50,770 nucleotides of DNA from Desulfotalea sp. (lineage in GTDB: Bacteria; Desulfobacterota; Desulfobulbia; Desulfobulbales; Desulfocapsaceae): assembly GCA_002733995.1 (NCBI GenBank), contig NVXR01000020.1, positions 1 to 50,770 of the forward strand, written 5' to 3'. Each line of letters starts with the position of its first letter. The first letter of the stretch is position 1. The position numbers were made by a program, and so were the translations under genes. The notes beneath the pieces are model-generated. The model was not told the DNA's origin, made no database searches, and saw nothing but the letters and a program-made list of their open reading frames with translations. This document shows positions 1 to 9,246 of this stretch, one piece after another.

Positions 1-405
1 GCTGGCTTGGACGATGACACCTATCGTGTGCGCATCAAAAAATCGACGCACATTGGCATCTCAGACTACGCTTTGTTCGCCCGCCAACCATTACAAGGCC
101 CGCTTATTGGAACAGGGGAAGACCATACTATCATTCAAGGCCAGAATAGAGTGATCCTTGGTTTCTTTGATAAACATATGAAGAGCAAAAACAATGGCTT
201 CCCCGCTCAGCAAATCGCAGAATTTAACGGTGAAGTCGTTGAGTATGACAATTCCCGTCTAAGCACGTGGTGGAATGCCTTACCAGCTGAAAAACAGGCA
301 GAGTACGAGCTGCGGATACAAGCTGTTAAACGGGGCTACAGCGGCTATTACGCACACAGCTCTAAGCTTTTTGGTGCACAGGCATCATTAGCCAGTACTG
401 AATAA
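1..405 (+). CDS. C-terminal part of an alpha/beta hydrolase (partial at window edge)
   Basis: The frame is open from base 1, so the true start lies outside the window and only about 134 C-terminal codons are seen. A histidine in HIGISDYALF, followed by a hydrophobic segment and GFFDKHMKS near the end, resembles the C-terminal catalytic-His region of dienelactone hydrolase or PAF-acetylhydrolase-like serine hydrolases. The next gene (535) is the N-terminal part of a membrane-anchored hydrolase of the same general type, so the two were probably tandem paralogues. Substrate unknown. The family call is from motif resemblance only; the nucleophile region is not visible here. Confidence 0.5.
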   Translation, partial: AGLDDDTYRVRIKKSTHIGISDYALFARQPLQGPLIGTGEDHTIIQGQNRVILGFFDKHMKSKNNGFPAQQIAEFNGEVVEYDNSRLSTWWNALPAEKQAEYELRIQAVKRGYSGYYAHSSKLFGAQASLASTE

Positions 406-534
406 AAACTTGGCGCGTATCATTTTCAGACCATATCATTGATGCGCGCTTATAAAAACCCACAATAAAGACGCAAGAAGCGCGGCCTTAACATTACAGC
501 TCACCATTAGGAATTAAACTAGCAAGGAAATAGT

Positions 535-1248
535 ATGTATCTACCTGATTTATTCATCTTTTTATCACTTGCCGGTTTTATCTTGTTCTGGTGGCGTCAG
601 AAAGAAAACGGTCGAGCCCCTCTTATAGGTTTCTTGGGACTATTGTTTGTCTCCTCCATCCTAGCCATAGCGCAATACAGATGGCAGGCTGGTTTGGCCC
701 TAATATCCGGTGTCATATTTCTCATCACTCTAGTCTTGAAAAAACCACCCGCCACACGTCCCTATATTTCCAGTGTTTTATTTACGCTGCTCGCTTTTCT
801 TTCCGCGGGCCTGATCCACTTTTTCCCTATCCATCAACTGCCGGAACCAACAGGCGAATTTAAAGTAGGGACACGAGACTTTGACCTTATAGACCAATCC
901 AGAAAAGGTATTATGCTTGCGGATTCCAGTGAAGGTCGAAAACTTCTTGTAAGAGTATGGTACCCCACCGACGCGCAGGCTGACGACTTTGAGGTAGAAA
1001 ACTACTTCAGAGAAGACGAGCTAGGCACTACAGCCAAAGGCGTCGGCTCCATGGTTGGCGCTCCTTTTCTATTTCAACATCTAAAATTAGTAAAAACAAA
1101 CTCTTTAAAAGCGGCTCCTCCCCTAACAACAAAAGGGAAACTACCAACTATATTCTATAGTCATGGCTATACATCTTTTGCGGGTCAAAACACTGTGTTG
1201 ATGGAAGAATTAGCCAGTTGTCAAGGGCGGAACAAAATCAGGCCATAG
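535..1248 (+). pseudogene. Membrane-anchored alpha/beta hydrolase, truncated by IS21 insertion
   Basis: About 120 N-terminal residues hold four hydrophobic segments. A soluble part follows with RVWYPTDA and TIFYSHGYTS, the start of a PAF-acetylhydrolase or dienelactone-hydrolase-like fold (oxyanion-loop HG motif). The host sequence stops at base 1218, after LMEELAS, where the family normally continues with HGY. The last ten codons and the stop are read from the insertion sequence. The nucleophile elbow and catalytic His are therefore missing and the product is very unlikely to be active. AAGGAAATAGT before the ATG is a usable ribosome site. Confidence 0.7.
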
Positions 1249-1286
1249 GGCGGCGTAAAACTCTACCAGTATGGATATGCTGAGAT

Positions 1287-1324
1287 AATCTAATAAAGGG
1301 GCCAATTGGCCCCTTTATTAGATT
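1287..1324. terminator. Perfect 38-bp palindrome inside the IS21 left end
   Basis: The palindrome is exactly symmetric about 1305/1306 with GGGGCCAATTGGCCCC at the core. It lies between the IS terminus and the istB stop. On the plus strand it is followed by a T-rich run (GGCTTTTTATTTTTAC), so it should end transcription entering from the interrupted host gene. On the minus strand it sits 13 bases past istB but has no T run there. Likely roles are blocking inward read-through, and possibly ending istAB. Confidence 0.6.
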
Positions 1325-1336
1325 GGCTTTTTATTT

Positions 1337-2089
1337 TTACTTCTGTTTGGACTTGCTTTGGTTGAGACGGTAGCTTTCGCCGTTCATCTCAAGGATGTTG
1401 ACGTGATGGGTCAGGCGGTCGAGCAGCGCGCCGGTGAGCCGGTCAGAGCCGAAGGTCTCGGTCCATTCGTCGAACGGCAGGTTGCTGGTGACCATGGTCG
1501 AGCCACACTCATAGCGCTGTGAGAAGACTTCGAACAGCAGCTCAGCCCCGGTTTTGCTGAGCGGTACAAAGCCCAGTTCGTCAATGATTAAGAGCTTGTA
1601 TTTGGCCAGCTTCTTTTGGAAGCGCAACAGGACCTTTTCGTCTCTGGCCTCCATTAGTTCATGCACCAGGGCGCTGGCCGTGATAAAGCCAACACTCAGC
1701 CCCGTTTGACAAGCCGCCAAGCCAAGGCCAAGCGCAATGTGAGTTTTGCCGGTACCACTGGGACCAAGGGCGATGACATTCTCGCGCCGGTCAATATAGT
1801 CACATCGGGCCAAGTCCAGCACTTGCATCTTATTAAGGCTGGGGATGGCCTTATAGTCAAAGCTGTCGAGGCTTTTAAGGGCGGGGAACCTGGCCAGCTT
1901 AATCCGTCGCTCAATCATCCGCCCCTCGCGGTCTATCAGTTCCAGTTCCGCCAGACGGCTGAGATAACCAAGATGGTCAACGCCCTCTGTGGCGCACAAC
2001 CGCGCGAGCTTGTCATGTTCTCGTAGGAATGTTGGTAGTCGCAGGCTTTTAAGATGGTGGGTGAGCAATATCTGAGGGGCATCATTCAT
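1337..2089 (-). CDS. istB: IS21 helper ATPase IstB
   Basis: A 250-residue AAA+ ATPase of the IstB/DnaC type that assists the IstA transposase in target capture. The Walker A motif GPSGTGKTH lies near residue 110 and Walker B near LLIIDELGF. The N-terminal region is the usual IstB helical domain. Length matches the family. The start overlaps the istA stop by four bases, indicating translational coupling. No frameshift is seen, so the element may be active. Confidence 0.92.
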   Translation of the reverse strand: MNDAPQILLTHHLKSLRLPTFLREHDKLARLCATEGVDHLGYLSRLAELELIDREGRMIERRIKLARFPALKSLDSFDYKAIPSLNKMQVLDLARCDYIDRRENVIALGPSGTGKTHIALGLGLAACQTGLSVGFITASALVHELMEARDEKVLLRFQKKLAKYKLLIIDELGFVPLSKTGAELLFEVFSQRYECGSTMVTSNLPFDEWTETFGSDRLTGALLDRLTHHVNILEMNGESYRLNQSKSKQK

Positions 2090-3585
2090 GATGGTGCTCC
2101 CGCTGTTTGCCCCAGCAAGCTCATATAACTGGCAGCAGACGTGGTGCCCACAGTGGCTTTTGGCAGATAAGGATAAATCTCCAGATCAAGCTTGGCGGGG
2201 CGGCGCTCAATGCGGCACAGGACAAGATGCTTGATAGCATCAAAGCCAACAGCACCTAGCCTCAGTGCGTCACGGGTGGCCGCCGCCAGGGTATTCATAT
2301 CTACAATATCCAGCAAGCGCAGGACCTGCACATATTCCCGTTTGCCAGCTTTACCCATGCGCGCCTCCAGCAGACGGCGTAATTTTGTGAGATCTTCAGG
2401 CAAGTCCCAACCGTCAAGCGGTGCCGCTTGGTCAAGGCTTGCAATCTTGCGTTCTATCAGCGGCAGGTAATGCAGCGGGTTAAAGATCATATCGTCAGTG
2501 TCGTAGGACCGGTCATGGCGGGCGATGATCTCAGCCTTGCAGCCAATGACCACTTCACTGACATAGCCCCTGATCCACACATCACGGTGGCCATAAGCCA
2601 CTGGGACAGAATAATCATTGCCCTTGTAACGTACCAAGGACTGGCTCGTCACACGACCAACCTGCTTATGGCAAGCATCAAACGGCGTTGCGGGCAATGT
2701 TTGCATGACAGCAAGGTCAGCCTTTAAGCGGTCACCAATGCTCGCCTTATGACCGCGCACATTATCCATCTGGCGTGCAAGACACTGCGCTTCCAGATAC
2801 TCATTGAAAGCATCAAAGCTCGCGAACTGAGGAATAGGCACCATAAAATTACGGCGGGTGTAACCGACCATGCCTTCGACCTTGCCTTTATCATTGCCCT
2901 TGCCGGGGCGACCATAACGGTCCTTGATCAGGTAATGGGACAGAAAGCCAGAGAAGGCTTCGGTGCGCTTGCGGATGCCATCAGGCATAATGCGAGCCAC
3001 CAAACAACGATCATTGTCATAGACAATTGATTGCGGCACCGCGCCAAAGAAAGCAAAGGCATGATTGTGACCGTCGAGCCATGCCTCGGTGACCGCACGC
3101 GGATAAGCCCTAACATAACAAGCATCACTATGAGGCAGGTCCAGCACAAAGAAGTAGGCCTTTTGTTGAACACCGCCAAGGATCACTTGTGCTTCGCCGA
3201 AGTCAGCCTGACCCTGGCCGGGCGCATGGCTAAGCGGCACAAAAACTTCCTTGTGACGCTGATGATGGCCTCTAACATAGTCCTTGATCGTGGTGTAACC
3301 GCCGGTAAAATCATGCTCATCGCGCAGACGCTCAAAAATACGCTTAGACGTATGGCGCTGCTTCTTTGGTACAAGCTTGTCATCTTCAATATAACCATCA
3401 ATGATAGGGGTGAAACCATCCAGCTTGGGGCGCTTGGTGGCGGCAGTGCGGCGATACCCAGGCGGCACGCTAAACTTTAGCATCTTGGCTACTGTCTCGC
3501 GGCTGATACCAAACTGACGCGCTGCCTCCCGCCTGCTCATGCCCTCGCTATGGCAAGCAAGCCGCACTCTTCTATATAAATCCAC
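2086..3585 (-). CDS. istA: IS21 transposase IstA
   Basis: A 499-residue DDE transposase. The N-terminus has a helix-turn-helix (RREAARQFGISRETVAKML), followed by the catalytic core with Asp in GQADFGEAQ, a second Asp in VYDNDRC and Glu in KGKVEGMVGYTRR. Length and order match full IstA proteins. The start is GTG at 3585. It lies just inside the right-end repeats, so its promoter must lie within or near those repeats. Intact and coupled to istB. Confidence 0.92.
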   Translation of the reverse strand: MDLYRRVRLACHSEGMSRREAARQFGISRETVAKMLKFSVPPGYRRTAATKRPKLDGFTPIIDGYIEDDKLVPKKQRHTSKRIFERLRDEHDFTGGYTTIKDYVRGHHQRHKEVFVPLSHAPGQGQADFGEAQVILGGVQQKAYFFVLDLPHSDACYVRAYPRAVTEAWLDGHNHAFAFFGAVPQSIVYDNDRCLVARIMPDGIRKRTEAFSGFLSHYLIKDRYGRPGKGNDKGKVEGMVGYTRRNFMVPIPQFASFDAFNEYLEAQCLARQMDNVRGHKASIGDRLKADLAVMQTLPATPFDACHKQVGRVTSQSLVRYKGNDYSVPVAYGHRDVWIRGYVSEVVIGCKAEIIARHDRSYDTDDMIFNPLHYLPLIERKIASLDQAAPLDGWDLPEDLTKLRRLLEARMGKAGKREYVQVLRLLDIVDMNTLAAATRDALRLGAVGFDAIKHLVLCRIERRPAKLDLEIYPYLPKATVGTTSAASYMSLLGQTAGAPS

Positions 3586-3704
3586 TGTGTAAATCCCTTG
3601 GCCCTCCTCTATATCAGAAGGGCAAAAGTGGCAGAGTTTTACTCCGCCCGCAGCAATACAATATCACCGCCTCAGTGGACTAGTTTTGCACCGCCGTTTA
3701 CAGT

Positions 3705-3842
3705 TTTTCTTATGGACTGGCCGTCTCTGGCGTGGTCATGGGAAACCTGTCTAACAGTATGGTGTCTGTATGTGACTCGGCTAATAAGACTGCCTTTTTG
3801 TTTGGTTTTGCAAATTTTCAAGGCATTACAGGGCTATTTTAG
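3705..3842 (+). pseudogene. Possible C-terminal remnant of a membrane transporter
   Basis: Immediately right of the IS21 end one frame reads YGLAVSGVVMGNLSNSMVS and later TAFLFGFANFQGITGLF before a TAG at 3840. The small-residue-rich hydrophobic composition resembles the last helices of a major facilitator transporter. It is too short for a firm family call and no start is present. If real, it is not the missing part of the hydrolase on the other side of the IS. Confidence 0.25.
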
Positions 3843-4147
3843 GGTGGTGCCTGTGCGCATGTTTTAAGTATTTTGTTTCGTTGCTGGCGGATTCCTTAAT
3901 GATCTTGTAAACTTTTAGCAGCCTGCTCAGGTGACCGACGGGATGGTACTTCTGACCATGTCGAGTGAAAACAAATACACTTTTATGGTATGGAAGCAGT
4001 AGGCAGGACCAGCAAGATCATAAGCATTGTCTCTTAGCATTGTAGTTATCCTTTTCCGAATTTTTCAAAAAACCAAGAAGAATACAAGCACCTAAAACAC
4101 AAACCACGCTGATATAATCAAATAAAAATAGCTAACTTCTAGAAAGC
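3843..4147. other. Gene-free stretch with no recognisable feature
   Basis: About 300 bases of AT-rich sequence between the transporter-like remnant and the terminator of the rpl operon. No ORF with a ribosome site, no tRNA and no clear repeat is visible. rpoB, the usual neighbour on this side of rplL, is absent. Confidence 0.5.
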
Positions 4148-4182
4148 ACAACACGCCACAAGCAAAGCTCGTAGCGTGTTGT
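4148..4182 (-). terminator. Terminator hairpin after rplL
   Basis: ACAACACGC (4148-4156) pairs with GCGTGTTGT (4174-4182). The intervening bases extend the stem with G-U pairs to about 17 bp closed by a TTT loop. It lies 47 bases past the rplL stop. The T run behind it is short (GCTTTC). It is the probable end of the translation operon. Confidence 0.65.
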
Positions 4183-4229
4183 TATCAAGCTAAGTCGCTC
4201 AATACATCGAACAACTCATATGAAATCAA

Positions 4230-4607
4230 TTACTTAACCTCAGCAACAGCTCCTACAGCTTCGATCTTGCCTTTGATTTCTTCAGCGTCTTCTTTACTGG
4301 TACCTTCCTTAATTGGAGTAGGTGCGGACTCAACGAGAGCTTTCGCTTCCTTAAGACCTAAACCAGTTATTGCGCGAACTTCTTTAATAACCTTAATCTT
4401 TTGGCCACCGATCTCAGTAAGAATAACGTCGAACTCGGTCTTCTCTTCAGCTGGAGCTTCTGCTCCTGCAGCGCCAGCTACAGCAACAGCTACTGGAGCA
4501 GCAGCAGAAACACCGAATTTCTCCTCGAATTCTTTGATAAGTTCAGAGAGCTCGAGAACGGACATGTTTGAGATAAAGTCAATTACATCTTCTTTAGTAA
4601 CAGCCAT
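4230..4607 (-). CDS. rplL: 50S ribosomal protein L7/L12
   Basis: A 125-residue stalk protein that recruits translation GTPases to the ribosome. It has the N-terminal dimerisation helices, the Ala/Val/Gly-rich hinge (residues about 36-52) and the C-terminal domain with [12 protein letters not shown] and the terminal VGAVAEVK. Length is standard. It follows rplJ on the same strand after a 134-base gap and is the last gene before the terminator. Confidence 0.98.
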   Translation of the reverse strand: MAVTKEDVIDFISNMSVLELSELIKEFEEKFGVSAAAPVAVAVAGAAGAEAPAEEKTEFDVILTEIGGQKIKVIKEVRAITGLGLKEAKALVESAPTPIKEGTSKEDAEEIKGKIEAVGAVAEVK

Positions 4608-4741
4608 GGTATATAACCTCTTGTTTTCTAATATTTTTTTCTAAGTAAATCTAATCCCACTGACCCGAGAGTCCATCGGAATAGTAACCATTGAGAAATC
4701 CTTGCACAAAAGCGCAAATAGATGAATTTCTAAGGCCTTAA

Positions 4742-5269
4742 TTAATTGTCGCCAGCTTCTTTCTGATCTTTAATGGCTTGCAGTGCGTAAGCAAAAGTAC
4801 GAGGAACTCCACTGAGAACCTGTACAAGCCCAGTAGGTACTCTGGACCATGTGGAGAGGAGCTGTGCAACCAAGACTTCTTTTGAAGGAAGTTTGGACAA
4901 TGCAATTAACTCATCTACACCAATTTTCTCGCCATCAAGAGCGACAGAACGAATAACAAATTTCTCATGGGCTTCAGCAAACTTTGTAACAGCTTTTGCT
5001 GGTCCAACAGGATCTGAATATCCCATGACAACCGCTGTGGTGCCAGTGAAATCATCACTGAGCGCGGCGTTATCTGTATCTGCAACTGCTCTTTTCAGGA
5101 GAGTATTTTTTGCTACGCGGACTTCTGAATCACAATTTTTCAACTCAATACGAATCTGTTGAAATTCAGAAACTTTTAAACCACAATAGTCAGCAACAAT
5201 TGTTAACTTCGCCCGACTGAACGAATTGTTCAATTCGGAGACGATTGTTACTTTTTCATCACGATTCAA
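4742..5269 (-). CDS. rplJ: 50S ribosomal protein L10
   Basis: A 175-residue L10 protein that anchors the L7/L12 dimers to 23S rRNA. The N-terminal half carries the rRNA-binding domain (VADYCGLKVSEFQQIR and VAKNTLLKRA) and the C-terminal helix binds L12. The frame starts at a TTG (5269-5267) with AGGAGG six bases before it. No ATG lies nearby in frame, so TTG is the likely start. The gene is preceded by an L10 leader RNA and followed by rplL. Confidence 0.97.
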   Translation of the reverse strand: MNRDEKVTIVSELNNSFSRAKLTIVADYCGLKVSEFQQIRIELKNCDSEVRVAKNTLLKRAVADTDNAALSDDFTGTTAVVMGYSDPVGPAKAVTKFAEAHEKFVIRSVALDGEKIGVDELIALSKLPSKEVLVAQLLSTWSRVPTGLVQVLSGVPRTFAYALQAIKDQKEAGDN

Positions 5270-5372
5270 AGCACTCCTCCTAGGTTAAGGTGAAATATTA
5301 TTCGAAACAGCAGTTACAAGATAAAAGACAAGCAGAGAAAACACTAACTCAGAATTAAATATTTCTGCTCTA

Positions 5373-5464
5373 TATTCGCCTCGGCAGGTCGTGATTACCA
5401 CGATTAAACGTTAGTACCCGCTGTCTTCGACTACAAACGGGCCTGGATCCAAAGATCCAAGCCC
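5373..5464 (-). promoter_or_regulatory. L10 (rplJL) mRNA leader
   Basis: Read on the minus strand, the rplA-rplJ gap contains CGAAGACAGCGGGTACTAAC and later CCTGCCGAGGCGAAT. These are the hallmark segments of the L10 leader RNA, where L10-(L12)4 binds a kink-turn and represses rplJL. Just upstream, an 11-bp hairpin (5439-5449 with 5454-5464) pairs GGGCTTGGATC with GATCCAGGCCC, with one G-U pair. The leader supports separate control of rplJL within the larger operon. Confidence 0.8.
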
Positions 5465-5479
5465 ATCTTACAAACTAAT

Positions 5480-6184
5480 TTATTTTACTAATGCCCTGAT
5501 AGCAATTGGGTCAAGTTTAACGCTAGGTCCCATCGTTGATGATATAACGATAGATCTTAGGTAAATTCCCTTGCTTGATGATGGCTTTAACTGAAATATT
5601 TTTTGTACGAAAGTAAATAAGTTTTCGTTCAATTTTTCAGCGCCAAAAGACATCTTGCCAATACCAGCATGAACGATACCAGACTTATCTACTCGGAAAT
5701 CAACCTTACCAGCTTTGATTTCTCTTACAACGTTACCAACATCCATGGTAACCGTTCCAAGCTTTGCGTTTGGCATTAAGTTACGAGGTCCTAATACTCG
5801 ACCGATCTTACCAACAACACCCATCATATCTGGGGTCGCGACGGTTTTATCAAATTCGAGCCAGCCACCTTTAATTTTCTCTACCAGATCATCGCCACCA
5901 ACATAATCAGCTCCAGCCTCTAAGGCTTCTGCTTCTTTAGGTCCTTTAGCGAAAACCAGTACTCTGGTGACTTTTCCTGTTCCGTGGGGCAGCGTTACAG
6001 AAGACCGAATCATCTGCTCAGCATGACGTGGATCCACGCCAAGCTTCATTGCGATGTCAAAGGTCTCATCAAATTTTGCGTATGCTGATTTAACAACCAG
6101 CTCCACCCCTTTCTGCATTTCAAGAAGAACAGATTTATCTATTTCTTGAATTTTATTTCTATAATTTTTTCCGTGCTTCGGCAT
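5480..6184 (-). CDS. rplA: 50S ribosomal protein L1
   Basis: A 234-residue L1 protein of the ribosomal L1 stalk and a known translational repressor of its own operon in other bacteria. Motifs visible are the N-terminal [32 protein letters not shown], and [15 protein letters not shown] (the signature of the family). Length is normal. It lies 53 bases after rplK. Confidence 0.98.
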   Translation of the reverse strand: MPKHGKNYRNKIQEIDKSVLLEMQKGVELVVKSAYAKFDETFDIAMKLGVDPRHAEQMIRSSVTLPHGTGKVTRVLVFAKGPKEAEALEAGADYVGGDDLVEKIKGGWLEFDKTVATPDMMGVVGKIGRVLGPRNLMPNAKLGTVTMDVGNVVREIKAGKVDFRVDKSGIVHAGIGKMSFGAEKLNENLFTFVQKIFQLKPSSSKGIYLRSIVISSTMGPSVKLDPIAIRALVK

Positions 6185-6237
6185 GGGTGCCTCCTACTCA
6201 TGCAGAACCGATAGTTCTGCCAGCAGTATTGAATTTA

Positions 6238-6663
6238 TTAATCTACTACAGTAATCCCTGCGCTTCTTGCGGTACCTTCAATGATACGCATAGCACTCTC
6301 AACGTCATATGCGTTAAGATCAGGCATTTTTATTTCTGCAATCTCACGAATTTTTTCGCGACTGATTTCAGCTACACGCTCAAGCTTAGGATTACCAGAA
6401 CCCTTTTTCAGCCCAGCAGCTTTCAACAGTAATATTGAAGCAGGAGGAGTCTTGGTAATATAACTAAAAGACCGATCCTGATATACTGTGATTACTACAG
6501 GTACAATGGTATCACCCATTGATTGAGTTTTCGCATTAAAACCTTTGCAAAACTCCATAATATTCACGCCATGCTGACCGAGTGCCGGTCCAACAGGAGG
6601 TGAAGGATTGGCCTTACCTGCAGGTATCTGCAGCTTGATAAAAGCCATTTCTTTTTTTGCCAT
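6238..6663 (-). CDS. rplK: 50S ribosomal protein L11
   Basis: A 141-residue L11, part of the GTPase-associated centre and needed for RelA-mediated stringent signalling in other bacteria. It has [21 protein letters not shown] (the thiostrepton-region linker) and the C-terminal rRNA-binding domain ending [13 protein letters not shown]. Length is standard. It stands between nusG and rplA as in most bacteria. Confidence 0.98.
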   Translation of the reverse strand: MAKKEMAFIKLQIPAGKANPSPPVGPALGQHGVNIMEFCKGFNAKTQSMGDTIVPVVITVYQDRSFSYITKTPPASILLLKAAGLKKGSGNPKLERVAEISREKIREIAEIKMPDLNAYDVESAMRIIEGTARSAGITVVD

Positions 6664-6748
6664 TGTCTTACTCCAACTATCTTTTATTCATTGTCCCAGG
6701 ACAGGCTGTGACCAGCCATTCGACCGGGGGTGACATCCAACAACGAAA

Positions 6749-7282
6749 TTAAGTGTTTGCAACCTGTACAAACTCTAGCTCCACTGGTGTTTCACGACCA
6801 AAAATAGAAACCATAACCCGAACACGTCCTTTTTCAGGAAAGACCTCATCAACAACACCTTGAAAATTAGCAAAAGGTCCGTCAACCACCCGAACAACCT
6901 CACCAATATCAAATACTACTTTAGGTCTTGGCCTCTCAGAACCGTCCTGAATTCTACTAATAATCTTGGCTGCATCTTCATCCGATAACGGTATTGGATC
7001 TCTGTCATCGCCAACAAAGCCAACAACTCTTGGCATATTGTCATGAATTGTGTGCCAGGTATGATCATTAAGATCCATACTTACCAGCATATATCCTGGG
7101 AAGAATCGCCTAGATGAAGTTTTTCTAGTCCCTTTAACCATCTCTACGACCTGTTCAGTCGGAACAAGAATTTCGCCAAAGGAATCTTCAAGACCATCTT
7201 TACGAATACGCTCTTCGAGAGTGGTTTTAACCTTATCTTCAAACCCTGAGTGAACTTGAAGTATGTACCATTGTCTTGCCAT
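6749..7282 (-). CDS. nusG: Transcription termination/antitermination factor NusG
   Basis: A 177-residue NusG that binds RNA polymerase and couples it to Rho or the ribosome. The N-terminal NGN domain starts WYILQVHSGFEDKV and contains FFPGYMLVSMDL. The C-terminal KOW domain has VRVVDGPFANFQGVVDEV. Length is normal. It lies between secE and rplK on the same strand. Confidence 0.98.
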   Translation of the reverse strand: MARQWYILQVHSGFEDKVKTTLEERIRKDGLEDSFGEILVPTEQVVEMVKGTRKTSSRRFFPGYMLVSMDLNDHTWHTIHDNMPRVVGFVGDDRDPIPLSDEDAAKIISRIQDGSERPRPKVVFDIGEVVRVVDGPFANFQGVVDEVFPEKGRVRVMVSIFGRETPVELEFVQVANT

Positions 7283-7358
7283 TTGCTCTGCTATTTAGAA
7301 GTTAAGAAGTGCAATTGCGCCTTAGACCACAAGACACAAAGAACAGTGTACAACCGGT

Positions 7359-7607
7359 TTACCTTAAGAAAGACGATACGACTTTGCCCAGTACTAGATC
7401 TACTGAGCCTAAGTATATCGAAATCACAACAGTCATAACGACAACAACTCCGGTTAAACCGAGAGTCATTTTCTTATCAGGCCAAACAATTTTCAAGAAC
7501 TCTGTCTTTACTTCACCAACAAAGATTCCTATCTGCTTCGGAGAAAAAATTGATTTCTTTTCCTCAGGCGCATTGTTATTATTTTTTGACTTTCCTTTAG
7601 CTGCCAT
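7359..7607 (-). CDS. secE: Preprotein translocase subunit SecE
   Basis: An 82-residue protein with a charged Lys/Asn-rich N-terminus, the conserved amphipathic segment EVKTEFLKIVWPDKK and a single C-terminal membrane helix (about residues 50-72), typical of short SecE. It is an essential partner of SecY. The open frame extends upstream through the tRNA-Trp gene, but the ATG at 7607 is chosen because the conserved protein begins MAAKGKSK and the longer frame would cross the tRNA. Confidence 0.95.
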   Translation of the reverse strand: MAAKGKSKNNNNAPEEKKSIFSPKQIGIFVGEVKTEFLKIVWPDKKMTLGLTGVVVVMTVVISIYLGSVDLVLGKVVSSFLR

Positions 7608-7691
7608 TATCTCGCGATACCTCCAAACCGTTCCACACCTAGAGTAAAAACAAAACCTAAAAGAGCATTTTCTCTTTACAACAACCACAAA

Positions 7692-7768
7692 TGGCAGGCC
7701 AGGAGGGACTCGAACCCCCAACATCCGGATTTGGAGTCCGGCGCTCTACCAATTAGAGCTACTGGCCT
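7692..7768 (-). tRNA. tRNA-Trp (CCA)
   Basis: The minus strand folds as a cloverleaf with acceptor AGGCCAG/CTGGCCT, discriminator G and an encoded CCA (7692-7694). The anticodon loop CTCCAAA gives anticodon CCA. It lies between rpmG and secE, as in many bacteria. Confidence 0.97.
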
Positions 7769-7779
7769 GCAAGACGAAA

Positions 7780-7929
7780 CTACTTAGTCTCTTTATGTGG
7801 TGTATGCACCCTGCAAAACGGGCAATACTTGTTGAACTCCAACTTATTAGGAGTCTGTTTTTTGTTTTTTGTCGTCGTATAGTTACGACGCTTACATGTT
7901 CCACATGCAAGAGTTACTATATCTCTCAT
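7780..7929 (-). CDS. rpmG: 50S ribosomal protein L33
   Basis: A 49-residue protein reading [20 protein letters not shown]... and ending PHKETK. It contains two zinc-binding CxxC pairs (ACGTCK and YCPFCR), so it is the zinc-binding form of L33. Length is standard. It sits between tuf and tRNA-Trp on the same strand. Confidence 0.96.
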   Translation of the reverse strand: MRDIVTLACGTCKRRNYTTTKNKKQTPNKLEFNKYCPFCRVHTPHKETK

Positions 7930-7997
7930 CAATCTATCCCATATGAGAAATTGCCCTAACCCATAATCGATTAAGGCAATAACAGTTTTCCGATGAT

Positions 7998-9188
7998 TTA
8001 TTCGACGACTTCGGTAATAACTCCAGCACCGACGGTACGGCCACCTTCACGAATCGCGAATCGAAGTCCTACATCCATTGCGATGGGAGTAATGAGCTCT
8101 ATTGCGCCAGCGATGTTATCACCAGGCATTACCATCTCAACTCCATCCGCAAGAGTAACAACTCCTGTTACATCAGTTGTTCTGAAGTAGAACTGTGGAC
8201 GATAACCGTTAAAGAATGGAGTATGACGACCACCCTCATCTTTACCAAGAATATAACACTCTGCATTAAACTTGGTATGAGGAGTAATGGACTTAGGTGC
8301 AGCAAGCACCTGGCCACGCTCGATTTCTTCACGCTTAACGCCACGAAGAAGTGCACCGATATTGTCCCCTGCCATACCTTCATCAAGAAGTTTACGGAAC
8401 ATTTCAACACCTGTACAGGTGGTTTTCATGGTATCTTTTACACCAACGATCTCGATCTCGTCACCAACGTGGACAACACCACGCTCAACACGACCGGTTG
8501 CAACAGTTCCACGACCAGAGATTGAAAACACATCTTCAATAGGCATGAGGAACGGCTGATCGATGTCACGTACTGGCTCTGGAATATAAGTATCAATTGC
8601 TTCCATTAGATCCCAAATACACTTAGCCTTAGCTTCGTCTTCAGGATTCTCAAGCGCCTGCAATGCAGAACCTTGAATGAAAGGAATATCATCACCAGGG
8701 AACTCATATTTGTCTAAGAGTTCACGCAATTCCATCTCGACGAGCTCAATGAGCTCTTCGTCGTCGACCATGTCACACTTGTTCAAGAAGACAACAATCG
8801 CAGGAACGCCAACCTGACGAGCGAGAAGAATGTGCTCACGAGTCTGAGGCATAGCACCGTCAGTCGCAGCAACAACAAGTATAGCACCATCCATCTGGGC
8901 AGCGCCGGTGATCATATTCTTAATATAATCGGCATGACCTGGACAATCCACATGAGCATAGTGACGTTTAATAGTCTCGTACTCTACATGGGCAGTAGCG
9001 ATGGTGATACCACGCTCTTTTTCCTCAGGCGCCTTATCGATATCACTAAAATCAGTAAATGTAGCCTGACCTTTAATTGACAATACACGTGTGATTGCAG
9101 CGGTCAGTGTGGTCTTACCATGGTCAATATGTCCTACAGTACCAACATTGACATGCGGCTTAGTCCTTTCAAATTTTTCCTTTGACAT
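7998..9188 (-). CDS. tuf: Elongation factor Tu
   Basis: A 396-residue EF-Tu, the GTPase that delivers aminoacyl-tRNA. The G1 motif [10 protein letters not shown] lies near residue 18, with [16 protein letters not shown] and GSAL as the other GTP-binding motifs. Domain II carries [13 protein letters not shown] and domain III ends with [11 protein letters not shown]. Length is standard. It directly follows tRNA-Thr(GGT), the thrT-tufB arrangement known from E. coli. Confidence 0.99.
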   Translation of the reverse strand: MSKEKFERTKPHVNVGTVGHIDHGKTTLTAAITRVLSIKGQATFTDFSDIDKAPEEKERGITIATAHVEYETIKRHYAHVDCPGHADYIKNMITGAAQMDGAILVVAATDGAMPQTREHILLARQVGVPAIVVFLNKCDMVDDEELIELVEMELRELLDKYEFPGDDIPFIQGSALQALENPEDEAKAKCIWDLMEAIDTYIPEPVRDIDQPFLMPIEDVFSISGRGTVATGRVERGVVHVGDEIEIVGVKDTMKTTCTGVEMFRKLLDEGMAGDNIGALLRGVKREEIERGQVLAAPKSITPHTKFNAECYILGKDEGGRHTPFFNGYRPQFYFRTTDVTGVVTLADGVEMVMPGDNIAGAIELITPIAMDVGLRFAIREGGRTVGAGVITEVVE

Positions 9189-9246
9189 TTCCTTGTCTCC
9201 TCAGACCGTTGAAAAGTTTTTTCGAAGATTACTACAGGTGTTCACA

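Larger units (their letters stand above)
1219..3702 (-). mobile_element. Complete IS21-family insertion sequence
   Basis: The element carries istA and istB on the minus strand. Its left end begins TGTCAAGGGCGGAACAAAA at 1219. The right end, read on the minus strand from 3702, begins TGTAAACGGCGGTGCAAAA. These form imperfect inverted repeats with a TG...CA terminus. A second repeat pair lies inside, at 1248-1270 and 3627-3649 (GGGCGGxGTAAAACTCTxCC), as expected for the multiple transposase-binding repeats of IS21. Length is about 2.48 kb, normal for the family. The flanking bases (AGCCAGT on the left, GTTTTTC on the right) show no 4-8 bp target duplication. The left end interrupts a hydrolase gene that does not resume on the right. 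Confidence 0.88.

Noticed and set aside
1661..2026. Plus-strand frames opposite istB and istA
   Set aside because: They are antisense shadows of intact IS21 genes.
3598..3867. 89-codon plus-strand frame across the IS21 right end
   Set aside because: It crosses the IS terminus and reads through its repeats; the other frame (3705-3842) looks more protein-like.
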